A DNA stretch of 64,000 bases. It comes from Lunularia cruciata. Lineage: Eukaryota; Streptophyta; Marchantiopsida; Lunulariales; Lunulariaceae. The translations under genes and the position numbers were made by a program. Below are positions 53,990 through 64,000 of this stretch, one piece after another (the first letter of the stretch is position 1; every line of letters starts with the position of its first letter). The notes under the pieces were generated by a model that saw only the letters and a list, made by a program, of their open reading frames with translations, was not told the origin of the DNA and made no database searches. The stretch covers positions 7,259,001-7,323,000 of the forward strand of contig OX419758.1 of NCBI GenBank assembly GCA_948567375.1, in the 5' to 3' direction.

Positions 53990-55760
53990 CTTCTGGTTTT
54001 TCCTATTCAAGTTCTAGGCCATAAGTGCTTACTTCTTCTTCCGCCTCACTCCTGTCCTTGTACAGTAAAGACGTGTGAGGTCCTTCCTTGTAGAACCGCT
54101 TCTTCTTTGCCTTGACTATGATAAGATCCTGCACATCTTTCCGCAAACAACCAAAGAACTCCTCATTTGTGAACCCTCTCACCTATTGTTTCCAGAACTT
54201 CTTAGCAATTTCCTAAGGATCAAGTTCCATCTCTATATCTCGGCTCAATAGCCAACCCGGTCCTTTCCTAGGAGATCTCTCTCCAAGTTTTTGGTTTTCT
54301 GCTCCATCTACGTCCATTCAAGACTCCCCTCCACCACTCAAACTCTTGTCCTTACCCTTTTGAGTGTCGCTAAACTGCACTTCCTTCCTTCTGATTTGCC
54401 TTCTCTCTGGTTCCACTTGTTGTTGTTTCTCCTTTGCTTGTCCCTCACTTTCTGCCTACTGATCAGCCTTCCGCTTTTCTTCAACCATTGCATCCCAAGT
54501 AGCACCAACTTCTATTGTGATAGCTGTTATTACTACCGGTACATCTTATCTGGATTTCCTCCGGACTTGCTCTGCAAGTCTCCTCTTCTCCACTTCACCT
54601 AAGTCTGCACCTTGTTTCATCTCACCCACTGCCCTATGCACACTTGGCTCAAAAGAAGCAACTGCCATACCTACTTTTCATTTGCCCATGTGTCCCTCCA
54701 ATAGAGCCTTCATATTCCAGTTCATTAGTATTGGCTCCCCGATATCATAGAAGGCTACCTTCTTCATTCGGGTTCTCCAACAAACTTCACTAATTGTTTA
54801 CGCAATGCTTCTGACAGCTCTTGCAGTCTCTCTTGGTATGACTCTTATTGTCACACCACATGCACCCATAAGGCTGCCTCCTCCCTCCACCTATTCTTGC
54901 AGTGCTACTTCTACTCTGCAGTTGGTCGACCTTGGTAGTCAGAATCTTCAGCCCTTCCATCAGTCATGAAATCTCATCAACTGCACTTTCTTTGACCACC
55001 TTGTTCACTTGCTGTTCCACCTTGTCCCTGCTAGATTCAACAAGACTACTTGGAACAAGTGCCTTGGCTATAGCTTTCTCATCTAGTTCCCTTTGCCTCC
55101 TCATATGGCACACCCAGACAACAGCCTCATCAATATTTTTCCACTCAACTGTTCCCAAGCAATCAGGTTGAAGCAAATCAAGACCATACTCCAACTCATC
55201 TTGCAAACAGCTATTTGCAGCTCACAGGAAATAGTTGCATCTATGTAGTTTTATTGCTTCAGCTTCACAGGTTGACAACTTTTCTAGCCTCCTTTTGAAT
55301 TCTCTTAGGAACCCCTACAGCCCCAAGCTTTTGCTCCTATCATTCACCCAGTCCAAGAACATAGCTTGGGTGACCCAATCCGCATCTTGCAATAGGAATT
55401 CTTCTTTCATCATTTGTGAGAAGTCCTCCCATGTTGCAGTCTCTTCCACTAAACTCTCAACCACCTTCCTGATTTTGAACTCCACCAGCATAGGGAACCT
55501 CACAACCTTCTCATCAAGATCATTAAGCTTGACCTCTCTCAATAGACCTTCAAGTACTTAGTCACATCCTTGCCGTCAAACTCCCCCTGATGGTCCACCG
55601 CTGCACGTAGACACTTTGTGACTTGGGAAGACTGTGCCTTCACTCTATCTCTCTCTTTGTCTTGATCCTTCACGGCTCTCATTGCTGCCATGAGAGTTAG
55701 CAAAATCTGTTGTTCCCTCATGAGTCTTCATGAGTCCTTGCATGAGTCTTCATCTTCAGC
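53990..55760 (-). pseudogene. Element G gag, decayed
   Basis: Minus strand, starting near 55721: LLTLMAAMRAVKDQDKERDR, then GEFDGKDVTKYLKVY (capsid opening, as in FDG...V..Y gags). The capsid has MLVEFKIRKVVESLVEETATW, FSQMMKEEFLLQD and GLDLLQPDCLGTVEWKN. A coiled coil (DKVEQQVNKVVKE) comes before a knuckle CMWCDNKSHTKRDC near 54840-54885. A low-complexity tail continues to about 53990 with GFTNEEFFGCLRKDVQDLI and KKKRFYKEGPHTSLLYKD. A few stops and frameshifts. No protease or RT follows, so G is truncated or gag-only. Confidence 0.6.
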
Positions 55761-55865
55761 ATCAGGTTATTGCAGATGAAGACTCATGCCCTATCTTTCC
55801 TTCAACTCAATCAGCTATTGACACCCAACTCAATCCAAACCCACTCTCAATTCCTCCCTCAGATC

Positions 55866-55878
55866 TACTCTGTTACCA
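55866..55878 (-). other. Possible primer site of G
   Basis: Minus strand TGGTAACAGAGTA, similar to TGGTATCAGAGC, about 145 bases before the gag start. Confidence 0.4.
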
Positions 55879-55885
55879 ACATCTA

Positions 55886-58812
55886 AGCACAAGCCACGAG
55901 ATTCCCTAGCATGGTCACCACTGATGTCACAGGGATTGGTTGGTCTAGGGAGTGCACTAGGCACCTGGTTGCTTGTGCTCAAACTGCTCAACTTGTCAGC
56001 GATTCAAGCCTTTTGTATTCAGCCCCTGTCTCTACTCTTGCCCAATGGCAGTCCTTCTTGCTGGGCCAGCTTGCTACTGATGCTTCTGAATGTAGGCTCC
56101 TCTTTAATGGCTTCTTGAGTTGGGCTTTGTTGAGGCAATCTTAATCTTCAAGCTTCATTGCTAATGTTAAAGTTTGGTTAATATTAAATTTGTGCTTAAT
56201 GGGCTATGATGTATGTTCTTTAACAAGTGATTGTCCTACGGCCAGGTTCATATAATTGTAACCAAGTCAGTGACGATGCAGCTGGACTGAGAGCTTCAGG
56301 AATGGAATCCTCGCCTTGACACTACTCAAACTAAATATTCTCATTCATCAAGGAAGTATATATTCATTGTAATTCCAAGCCTTGCAATTATAACATTTTC
56401 AGGGAAAACCCAAGCAGCTTCAAACAATACAATGATCACCTAAATTTTTCAACTGCCAAGCATGTAAATGAAGGAAGGGAACTGAGCAAGTTCTAAATCC
56501 TAACCCTTACAATTCTTCAACCTCTATTCTGTCGTGACTCCATCTGAGATCTTTTCCAGATCCTTTCTCTGATTGGCAAGTTCTCATTCGTGACTTCTTC
56601 CTTCTGTCCAGTCTCAATCTCCTTCTCCAATACCTTATATTTTGACTTCACTTATGTCTTCCCTTTGTCAAGACTCAAAAACTCGTTCTCCTTTGAAAGT
56701 CTCTCCTCTCACTACCCTATCTTTCAATTTCTCTTCTGTCTTTTTTTGGTCGCTCCTGCACAGCCAGATCTCTTCTCTTGAAATTTCTCCTCTGCAGCAC
56801 TCTCTCAATACCTTCTCTTTGGAGTTGGAGCGGCTACGGGCTAAGTAACGCCTAGATGTTATTTCTACAAACTTGGGTAGGTTCGCGAGGCGCACGGAAA
56901 TAAAGGAACAATTTGAAACGTGCAGATTTCACCTCTGTCCTTTCTCTATCCTTGTCCTCTTCTCTCTTTCTCTCCTCACCCAAGCTGCACGGGATACTAC
57001 TTCTTCAACTACTACTTCCTCACTATTCAACACATATTATTATTCCTTGAAGACTTCCTTTGCTCAAGTCAAGAACCTACAAAAGCAGCCATCAAATAGA
57101 ATAACCTAAGGATTTTTGCAACCTCGGCATCAAGACATCACACAACTGCAGGAAAACCTTCCATCCTCTTCTCCACAACATGTCAATAGTAGGGAAACAA
57201 TGCATTCAACACCCACAAATGAAAGAAAATGAAAGCTATCTTGTCTACTCTCCTCCCCTCTTGTGTCTTCTAATAACACTCCTGCCTTTGAAGATTGCCT
57301 GCTTTCCTTATTTCTCCCTCTCTGCCTTCCTTTTGATTCGTCTTGATTTCATGTCTTTGATTCTCTTCATTGTCACTATAAACTCCTTTGATGTTTCTCC
57401 TTCTTCTTTCCTACCACTTTCCTTGCTGGCACTATTTTCCCCTTCAATCCCTATCTCTAATGACCCATTTTGATTCTCTCTATCCCTATCTTCTCCTTTA
57501 ATCCCTAATTCTTCACTATTCCTGTCTCTTTGACTTTCTACACTATCCCTACCTTTCGATTATTCCTGACTATTGCCTCTCTATTACTTCCCTTTGATCT
57601 TTCCTTTCACTTCCCAAAGAGTATTCCTGCCTAACTCTCCATTGTCACCTCCTTTCCCTTATGTGTCCTTTCTTTTGGTCCTTCCTAACAATCCCTGATT
57701 TTTCCTTGCGATACATGTCACTCCAAAAAAAACCCTTTGATTCTCTCTCTATCATTGTCGGGACTCCTAAAATCTTCTGATTTTCCTCACCCTCAACACC
57801 CTTCTTGGATACTTTTTTGTCATTCAAACTCCTTCAATACTGCTCTGCCTTTCCAAAATCCCCTTTGATACCTCTCTTGATACAACTCTTTCATCCTTTC
57901 TCCTTCCTTTGATCCCTCAATGCCCTGTCATAGTCCTCACAAACTCACTCTCCAAATCCTCATCTCTCTTCCCTGTCTCTACTTCCTCAATACCCTTCCC
58001 GTCACTTTTCTCCCTGCCAGCCCTTCTATCCTGCCTTGCTTCTCAAAAGAAAAAAAAGAACTCCTTTGTTTCTCTTCACAAGATCTCCCAACAAGTTTTC
58101 TCAACATCGTTAACTCCCTTGTCATCAACAATATCTTTCAAAGATTCTCTTAACATCATTAACTCCTCTGTCATCACCCATCAGCAAAAACTATTCCCTC
58201 TACACACTTCTTTCTCTATCACTTCTTTAGCAAGCTCTCCTCTCAAACATTTCTCATTAAACCCCTTCCTTCTCTATTACTTCTTCAGCAAGCCCTCCTC
58301 TCAAACATTTCTCCTTAAACCCCCACTGCCTTGTCGCTGCTTCCCTGCAAGATCTCTCAAAGCATTCCCTCAAAACCAAAAAAAATCTTCTACGACCCAA
58401 GTAACCTTAAAAAAATAGTCCTAAGCCCATGCACCATAAATCTAAGCTCCCAAAATGTGTAACTCCAAAAAGAACTCCCATCTTCATGCAAACAAATAGA
58501 TACTCTTGAGTTTATGCCTCATTTCAGAGCTTTCAAACTCATGAAAAATTAACAAAATGTCTGACCTCGCAATGGCATGAAGAATATTCCCAAGACAGAA
58601 TAACTAAAAAATCCCAAAGTTATTGCAACGCAAGAAAACAAAACCTTCACACCAAATGGCATCAAAAGTATGTGTGGGCTATTTTCCTGGCGACACCGTT
58701 TCCTGGTCTTGAGATCCTTACTCCTTCAGGATTGTTAAACATGGATAGCTTTCCTAAAGACACTCCTTTGGGTCAATCACTCAATAGCTTAGGATACTTG
58801 TGTGACGTTACA
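55886..58812 (-). repeat. Possible long 5' LTR of G (about 2.9 kb)
   Basis: On the minus strand it begins TGTAACGTCACACAAG at 58812, next to C3 sequence, and ends near the possible primer site. Top strand is pyrimidine-rich. No second copy is in the window, so the LTR call rests only on the start and the primer site. It contains a plus-strand 77-codon frame (55911-56144) and no convincing gene. Confidence 0.35.
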
Positions 58813-59223
58813 AAATCCCCTTGACAAAGTCTCAATTCCATAGTTCTTCATTGTGCGGTCATTCCTCCATCACTCTTCTCTAAAAATTAGAACTTCTGCA
58901 TGAGTTCGTCCTAGCATTGTCAAGTTTATTCATTCACACCTTAGCCGTTTTTGTACTTGTTCTTTCTTGATTGACAAATCCAAAGGAAAGTTGTTAAGCC
59001 ATCTTTGCCTTGAATTGATCATCCCAAGGCAAAATTTCCTTACTTTGGGTTTCCTTGTGACAAGTACGATCTGAGTACTTCTGTCCTGACACAAAGTCAC
59101 TTTGCTTTGGATTTCAATCCAAAGACACAATTCTTTGTCTTTTAATGCCATTCAGGTTCAATACGACTTTGTCCGTACACTTCTTCAAAATAGAACAAAA
59201 ATAAAAATAATGTAGGTACCACA
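58813..59223 (-). mobile_element. Family C unit C3, 5' end
   Basis: On the minus strand it starts TGTGGTACCTACATTATT (59223), continuing like C2 (GAAGAAGTGTACGGAC; the GTGACTTTGTGTC and AGGCAAAGATGG phrases). It stops at 58813, so the middle of the C gene is missing and G occupies the place. Confidence 0.65.
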
Positions 59224-60420
59224 AGCCACCTTTGGAGGACCTAGGTCTTGGTACTTTATTTCATCCACAAGAGATGGAACCACATTGAAGATATAGTTTT
59301 GTAAGTATGGGTAAATTGCTACTAAAAGATATATTGAACTCTTCAAAGGAAGTCACACCTTTGATGCCAACCAACATTTTGGTTGGACAAGTACAAGAGG
59401 CAATGAGGATATTTTATTAATGCTTGTCATTGCTTTTCTTCATGGGATTTATCCCATGTATGTGAAGGAGTGGCCTAAGATGCATGGAATGATAGATTTA
59501 GTCATGTGGTTGTAGCTATAGTGTGCTTATAAGGTGAAAATTCATGCACTAAAGAAAGAATTTGCAAAAGTACACAAGTCTTTCAACAAACAAACTTCAA
59601 AAGACAATGATCTATGGGAGCAAGTGGCAGTGCTATAGTTGTAGCTAGGTGAGAAAAAGAAGGTAATTGACTCCCAATGACTTTGGTTGATAGAGCTAAA
59701 GGATAATGTTGCCTATGTAAAAAAGGCGAAGTTAGATGATTAGAGAGCACCAAATTTCCTTGTAGCTAACCTTACTAAGGAATCCTCTTGAAAAAAAAAG
59801 GGAGGAAGGTAGTGGAGAAAATCTTTCAAGATCCAAGTTGAGATAGATCTCTATTAGTTGTAGAAGCAAAAAGATGGGCACATTCTTAAGTTACATCAAG
59901 AATGTGAGCAATATTTGATTTGTGAAAAGGAGCTGATTGAGAAGTTGTGAGCAACATAAGCAATAGTCACTACACAATTATGGTTGACAGCCACAGGAAT
60001 CTTGGTTGTAGCATTCAGATCCAAATTGGTGTGAAAGACATCTTGGCCAAAGGACTGGTGCAATCTAAGTAGAGAGAAAACAAGATGTGTTAACATTTGT
60101 ATGGAATTATGGATGAGTATGCAAGTATTACTTTGTCAACATCAGCACTCATAGAACTTAAGAAGATCAAGAAGTAGTTCCTTAGGAAGAATAACACTCG
60201 AGAAGATTAGGAAAAAGCAATAATATAGTAAGCCAATAGGATAGAATATAAGTTAGTTGAAATTTGAGAGAATCTGTAGTAACAAATGTTGCTTACAACT
60301 CATATCAGATTATAGCAAGCATAAAAGAAGATATAAATAGGAGGTGAACTTTTGAATTCTAGAATTCATAAGAAAGTAGCTACTTATATTATTCAGATGA
60401 GGTTTTACTTTGATCTGGAG
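59224..60420 (+). pseudogene. Coiled-coil unit I, right fragment
   Basis: Plus strand with many stops: NSSKEVTPLMPTNILVGQ, then LKKEFAKVHKSFNKQTSKDN, DLWEQVAVL, LGEKKKVIDSQ and ELKDNVAYVKKAKLDD. A decayed relative of the C and H coiled-coil proteins. No complete frame. Confidence 0.4.
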
Positions 60421-61380
60421 TTGTTAGTTTTGGTAGCTAAGATTTTAGTAGATTTGGTGGTTACTACCAATTGTTGCAGCTATATAAGCTGCCTTTGAAG
60501 TGTGATTCTGTTCAATTAGGGAGAATAAAGGAAATATTCACATTCTTTGTTATTTTTAAATTCTCTTGCCAAATTTCATCTTTGTGATTTGGGTTCTTGA
60601 GGTGTCTTTGCAATAATTATTGTTGTCCATCTTTTGAATTTTCCTTTTATATCTTGTTTTTTAGGTTGTATCCTCACGAGAATGAACTATTTCTTGACAA
60701 AATATTACAATTTGATTGGTAGTGTGCTATTATAGCATCCTTGATAGAAGTAAAGAAAATTCAAAATTTACAACTTAGATAAATTACTCTAAAACTAAAA
60801 AATGAAGCCATCTTTGCAAAAAGTGATACAAGCTTCATGTTATCCAATACAATTAGAGTTCATAGGAATTGTTTTGGTATAACTTTGCCACAGAAAAGCA
60901 ATGAGCTTGAAAGGCACTTGGCATACCTTATATAAAGAGGAATATGATACTAATGGTATCTCGCTATGATATATACTCTAGAGTTAACTTCTACTTGCTT
61001 TGCAAAATAGAAAAAGAATTTAATTTTTGGACTGCAAACTGAAGTGTGTGAGGCTTATTTCCCTAAGACTTCAATTGAAAACTTTTGTGTGCACAATGTT
61101 GTTGAGGGAAGGAAAATTTGGTAGTGCGCACCATCATCATGGAAAACAACTCAAAAGATGATTTTGTTTCACTCCCTAAATCTCTTATTCACTTCTTCTT
61201 CCATAACTCCTCCACTAAGAATACTTCACCAATGTCAACATAAGACATCTTTCATTCACACTCACATAGAATTCCTCTAGAGTTAGAATAAGAGGTTCTT
61301 CCAAGATCAAGAACCATAATAGTGGGACTATCAAGTACAAAATCTCATTCCTTAGCAAATATATATAATACTCCAAAAGG
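60421..61380. other. No gene recognised
   Basis: AT-rich; no frame, LTR end or primer site recognised. Possibly the 3' part of unit I. Confidence 0.4.
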
Positions 61381-61967
61381 TATTGATACCATTAGTTAGA
61401 TATATTATCTAGAGGCAAAATTTGGCTTAATAACATCTTGAAGGATGCTTTGTATGACGGATAAAGTAGATCAGATAGAGGTGTCACCAAAAGAGTACTT
61501 CAATCATAGGGTAGGAGCCAAAAACACCCTAAAAACTTTAGAGCCAATCTTGGAGGCCTAAACGGATGAATTAGGCCTTGAAAATGGTAGGAATTTTTTA
61601 TCTCCAAGAGAAGTAAACCTCCTTCTCCCTTCACTGTTCATCTTGTTGAGAGATTTCTGAGCTTTTGTTTTTGAGCTTCTTACAAGAATATTCTCTAAAG
61701 ATTCCCTCTGGTCAAACTTGTTTGACCAACTAAATAGCACAAGAACCGACATGTCATGCATTCATGCAACTAATCTAAGGGTGAAGCTTTTTGACATGCT
61801 ACCAATCCATGTATCTGATCCAAGGGTATAGCTTTCTTTAAGGGAATACTCTTTGCTATATAATAAAGACAAGGTGCTCCTTTGGGACTTCCAAGTATTG
61901 AGTGTGAAGGTATGTGTCTCTTCCTTTTTGTTTCTCTTGAGGGTTCTCCTTTCCTTGGAATATTACA
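61381..61967 (+). repeat. A3: solo LTR of family A
   Basis: About 587 bp, from TATTGATACCATTAG to TATTACA. AAGG precedes (61377-61380) and follows (61968-61971), a short target duplication. The primer site is absent and the sequence after it is not A leader, so this is a solo LTR. W-box palindrome form at 61710-61727, and CTATATAATAAAG near 61856. Confidence 0.8.
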
Positions 61968-64000
61968 AAGGCACATTCTAGTCACTCACTCCATACTCCA
62001 AGCTCACTAAAAGATAGATATCTTGACCGTACTAAGCCTCTCCTTTTATATTAAATACAATTACCATGACAAGTGCTTTGTAGTATATTAAAATCCCTAT
62101 TTTACATAAATTACCCTATGTAAAGAATCTAAGGTTAATAAGTATTCTCTTGAGTATCTTGTCTCATATGCCTCTTTTGAAGCTCCCATGAATATTCTCT
62201 AAAAATCTAATATCTTCTTCTAATAAAAATTATAATATATACCAAGGTCAAGTCTATCTAACTTAATCTACCTCCAAAACCAAAAGTCACCTAACTAGGT
62301 CAAGCCAATCAGATGTTTACATCTCCTTCTAGCCATCTACTACCAATTTAATTTCACAAAGTTCAAGACAAAGTGCCACTCTAATATAATCTAATGCAAA
62401 ATCCCCTATAAGGTCACACTCTAATATAAATTCTCTTAAGATGTCTCTCTTTAAAGTTCACTAGGTGTACACATTGTGTATCCAAATAAATATTGGACTT
62501 TCTTACTTGTTTATCATACCAACTTAATTAGAGGCACCTCTAACTTAGTTTCTATTATAATATTATTAATAAGTAATTAGTACTAATAATATTAGAGACT
62601 AATTTGGACCCTATTATACTAAAATAATGTACCATTTAATGCACCCTTATGGGATTTGCAAGGTTTACCATTTTATGATTGGTTGTACAAAAAGCTTTGC
62701 AAGCCCTTGAAATTATGCAGAAAATTGTGCAGGAAAATACTCTCTATCTATTTCCCTCTATCCTTCCTTATACTCTTTGCTATGCCAAGATCTCCTTTGT
62801 TCTTTGTGGTACAAGGAACGGTAGCTTACTCCTCCATAAGACCTTGCTAGATTTTGTGAGGTTAAGCTAAAAATTATCACATATACAAAAACTATTTGCC
62901 GAAAACTCATGCAAAGTGGGAGGATCTAAGAACACCACTAGGAGAATGGATGTTTGAGCTCTCTCTGCTATTTATATAGCTACAAGAAAATTATGTGTTT
63001 GTTTAATCTGAAGGAATGTGTCCTTTTGTGTGTAAACATTGAATGTTTACAGAAACCTTACATCTTATAGACCTACTCAAGTATTTTATCTATTGGCCTC
63101 ACCTCCTTATGTGTTTGTATCTATCCTAAAACTCTTTTTGTCCTCTAATCACACATTCATTTTGTACCATTGGGGTTTATTGTATTTATTATAAGAAAGA
63201 GTTTAGGAGGGAAAGATATTCATTCCTTAGTGACCTTAGAGCATGGATAACTGAGCGGAAAGAGAATTTATGAGTATTACTTAGTAAATAAAGAGTGAGA
63301 TATGGCACTTGAGATTGTAAATACTATTTTATTGGTCTTGGATAAATCTCTTATTCTAGAGGATTCTTCTGTGAGTGTGAAGGAAGGATTCTCCTTGTTT
63401 ATATCAGTGAAGTCTTCCTTTATCTATTATTGTGGTGAAGCTACATAAGAGAAAGAACGAGGAATTCAAGGAGAGAAAGAGAGATTAGGGAAGTGAAGGA
63501 GATAATTATTATAGATTTCTAATCTGTTATTATACTTGATACACAATTTTATTTCATTTTAGTATATAGTACACATAACTTATCATTAGAGGTATCCTCT
63601 AGTTGAGAGACAATTCTATCACCTTTTTAGTTTGGCGTGCAAAGATGCATTGATTGTGTATCGAAAATGATGTTAAGGGAAAGATCCTTCCTAGTATAGA
63701 AGATCAATTCTTGAGTAGATCAATGGAGGTTCTTGTATCATCCTTTGGAGATCTAGAGCAAAACTTACTACTAAGCCTATCAAGGTACACTAAGTATTAA
63801 TACAAATACCCGTATATTTTCTTACCAAGACAAAGTAGAAGATTATTTTTTTAATGGTAGACATAATTTTAGTTACACATTTGAGTTTTGGACATTCTTT
63901 GGGACTCTTATCACATTTTGCTCTTAATACATTTCTGCTTCCAATTTATTATTTGAAACTTATAAACTTCATTTCACAAAATGCAATTTCTAAATTTCAT
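61968..64000. other. No gene recognised
   Basis: AT-rich sequence without a convincing frame. Short open frames at 62656-62870 overlap in two registers and show no motif. No LTR pair, tRNA or repeat array seen. Confidence 0.45.

Noticed and set aside
57180..58418. Plus-strand frames of 97 and 169 codons
   Set aside because: Low-complexity pyrimidine-rich sequence (Ser/Leu/Phe/Pro) with no motif; likely chance frames in the G LTR region.
1..64000. CRISPR array, rRNA, tRNA genes or bacterial operons
   Set aside because: No regularly spaced short repeats, no rRNA or tRNA-like conserved segments were recognised; the content is that of a plant retrotransposon cluster.

Overview
The window looks like nuclear intergenic DNA of a plant, most likely a gymnosperm or another large-genome land plant (inferred). 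The evidence is AT-rich sequence packed with nested Ty3/Gypsy LTR retrotransposons, tRNA-Met-type primer sites, chromodomain integrases, and heavy decay. I found no host gene with confidence, no rRNA or tRNA gene, and no CRISPR array. Family letters A to I are my own labels.

Layout. 1-6360: two minus-strand units coding a coiled-coil protein (C4 and H), with a family D leader between them. 6361-9595: a tandem duplication, then a decayed Gypsy element F. 9596-11077: minus-strand A-family fragment A5. 11185-36884: an old A-family element A0, split by later insertions. B1 (12257-24192) entered its leader, and A1 (16541-22842) then entered the integrase gene of B1. C1 (24326-31945) also entered A0, and C2 (28048-31781) entered C1 in reverse. 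36885-38574: B2 sits in the 3' LTR of A0. 38575-42321: minus-strand E2, carrying solo LTR E3. 42322-50896: E1, a non-chromovirus Gypsy element with an intact gag, holding A-family solo LTR A4. 50897-61380: D2, a decayed coiled-coil unit I, C3, and a gag-bearing element G. 61381-61967: solo LTR A3. 61968-64000: no recognisable coding sequence.

How the parts work. A and B are chromoviruses ordered LTR, primer site, short leader ORFs, gag with a CCHC knuckle, protease, RT, RNase H, integrase, chromodomain, LTR. E has a different, tRNA-Asp-like primer site and no chromodomain that I can see. No element is fully intact: A1 pol is one frame with five stops, and E1 has an intact gag but a broken RT.

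Two signals stand out. First, families A, B, D and E all carry one or two short ORFs (about 54-80 codons) between the primer site and gag. These end in a shared pattern of the type P-x-(V/I)-x-P-(V/I)-x-Y ... (I/L)-Y-(I/V/M)-L. Second, family C is a 3.7-3.9 kb unit with TG...CA ends, 5-bp target duplications and its own TATA box. It carries one gene, for a conserved 'HFYL' domain followed by a long coiled coil, and has no visible LTRs.
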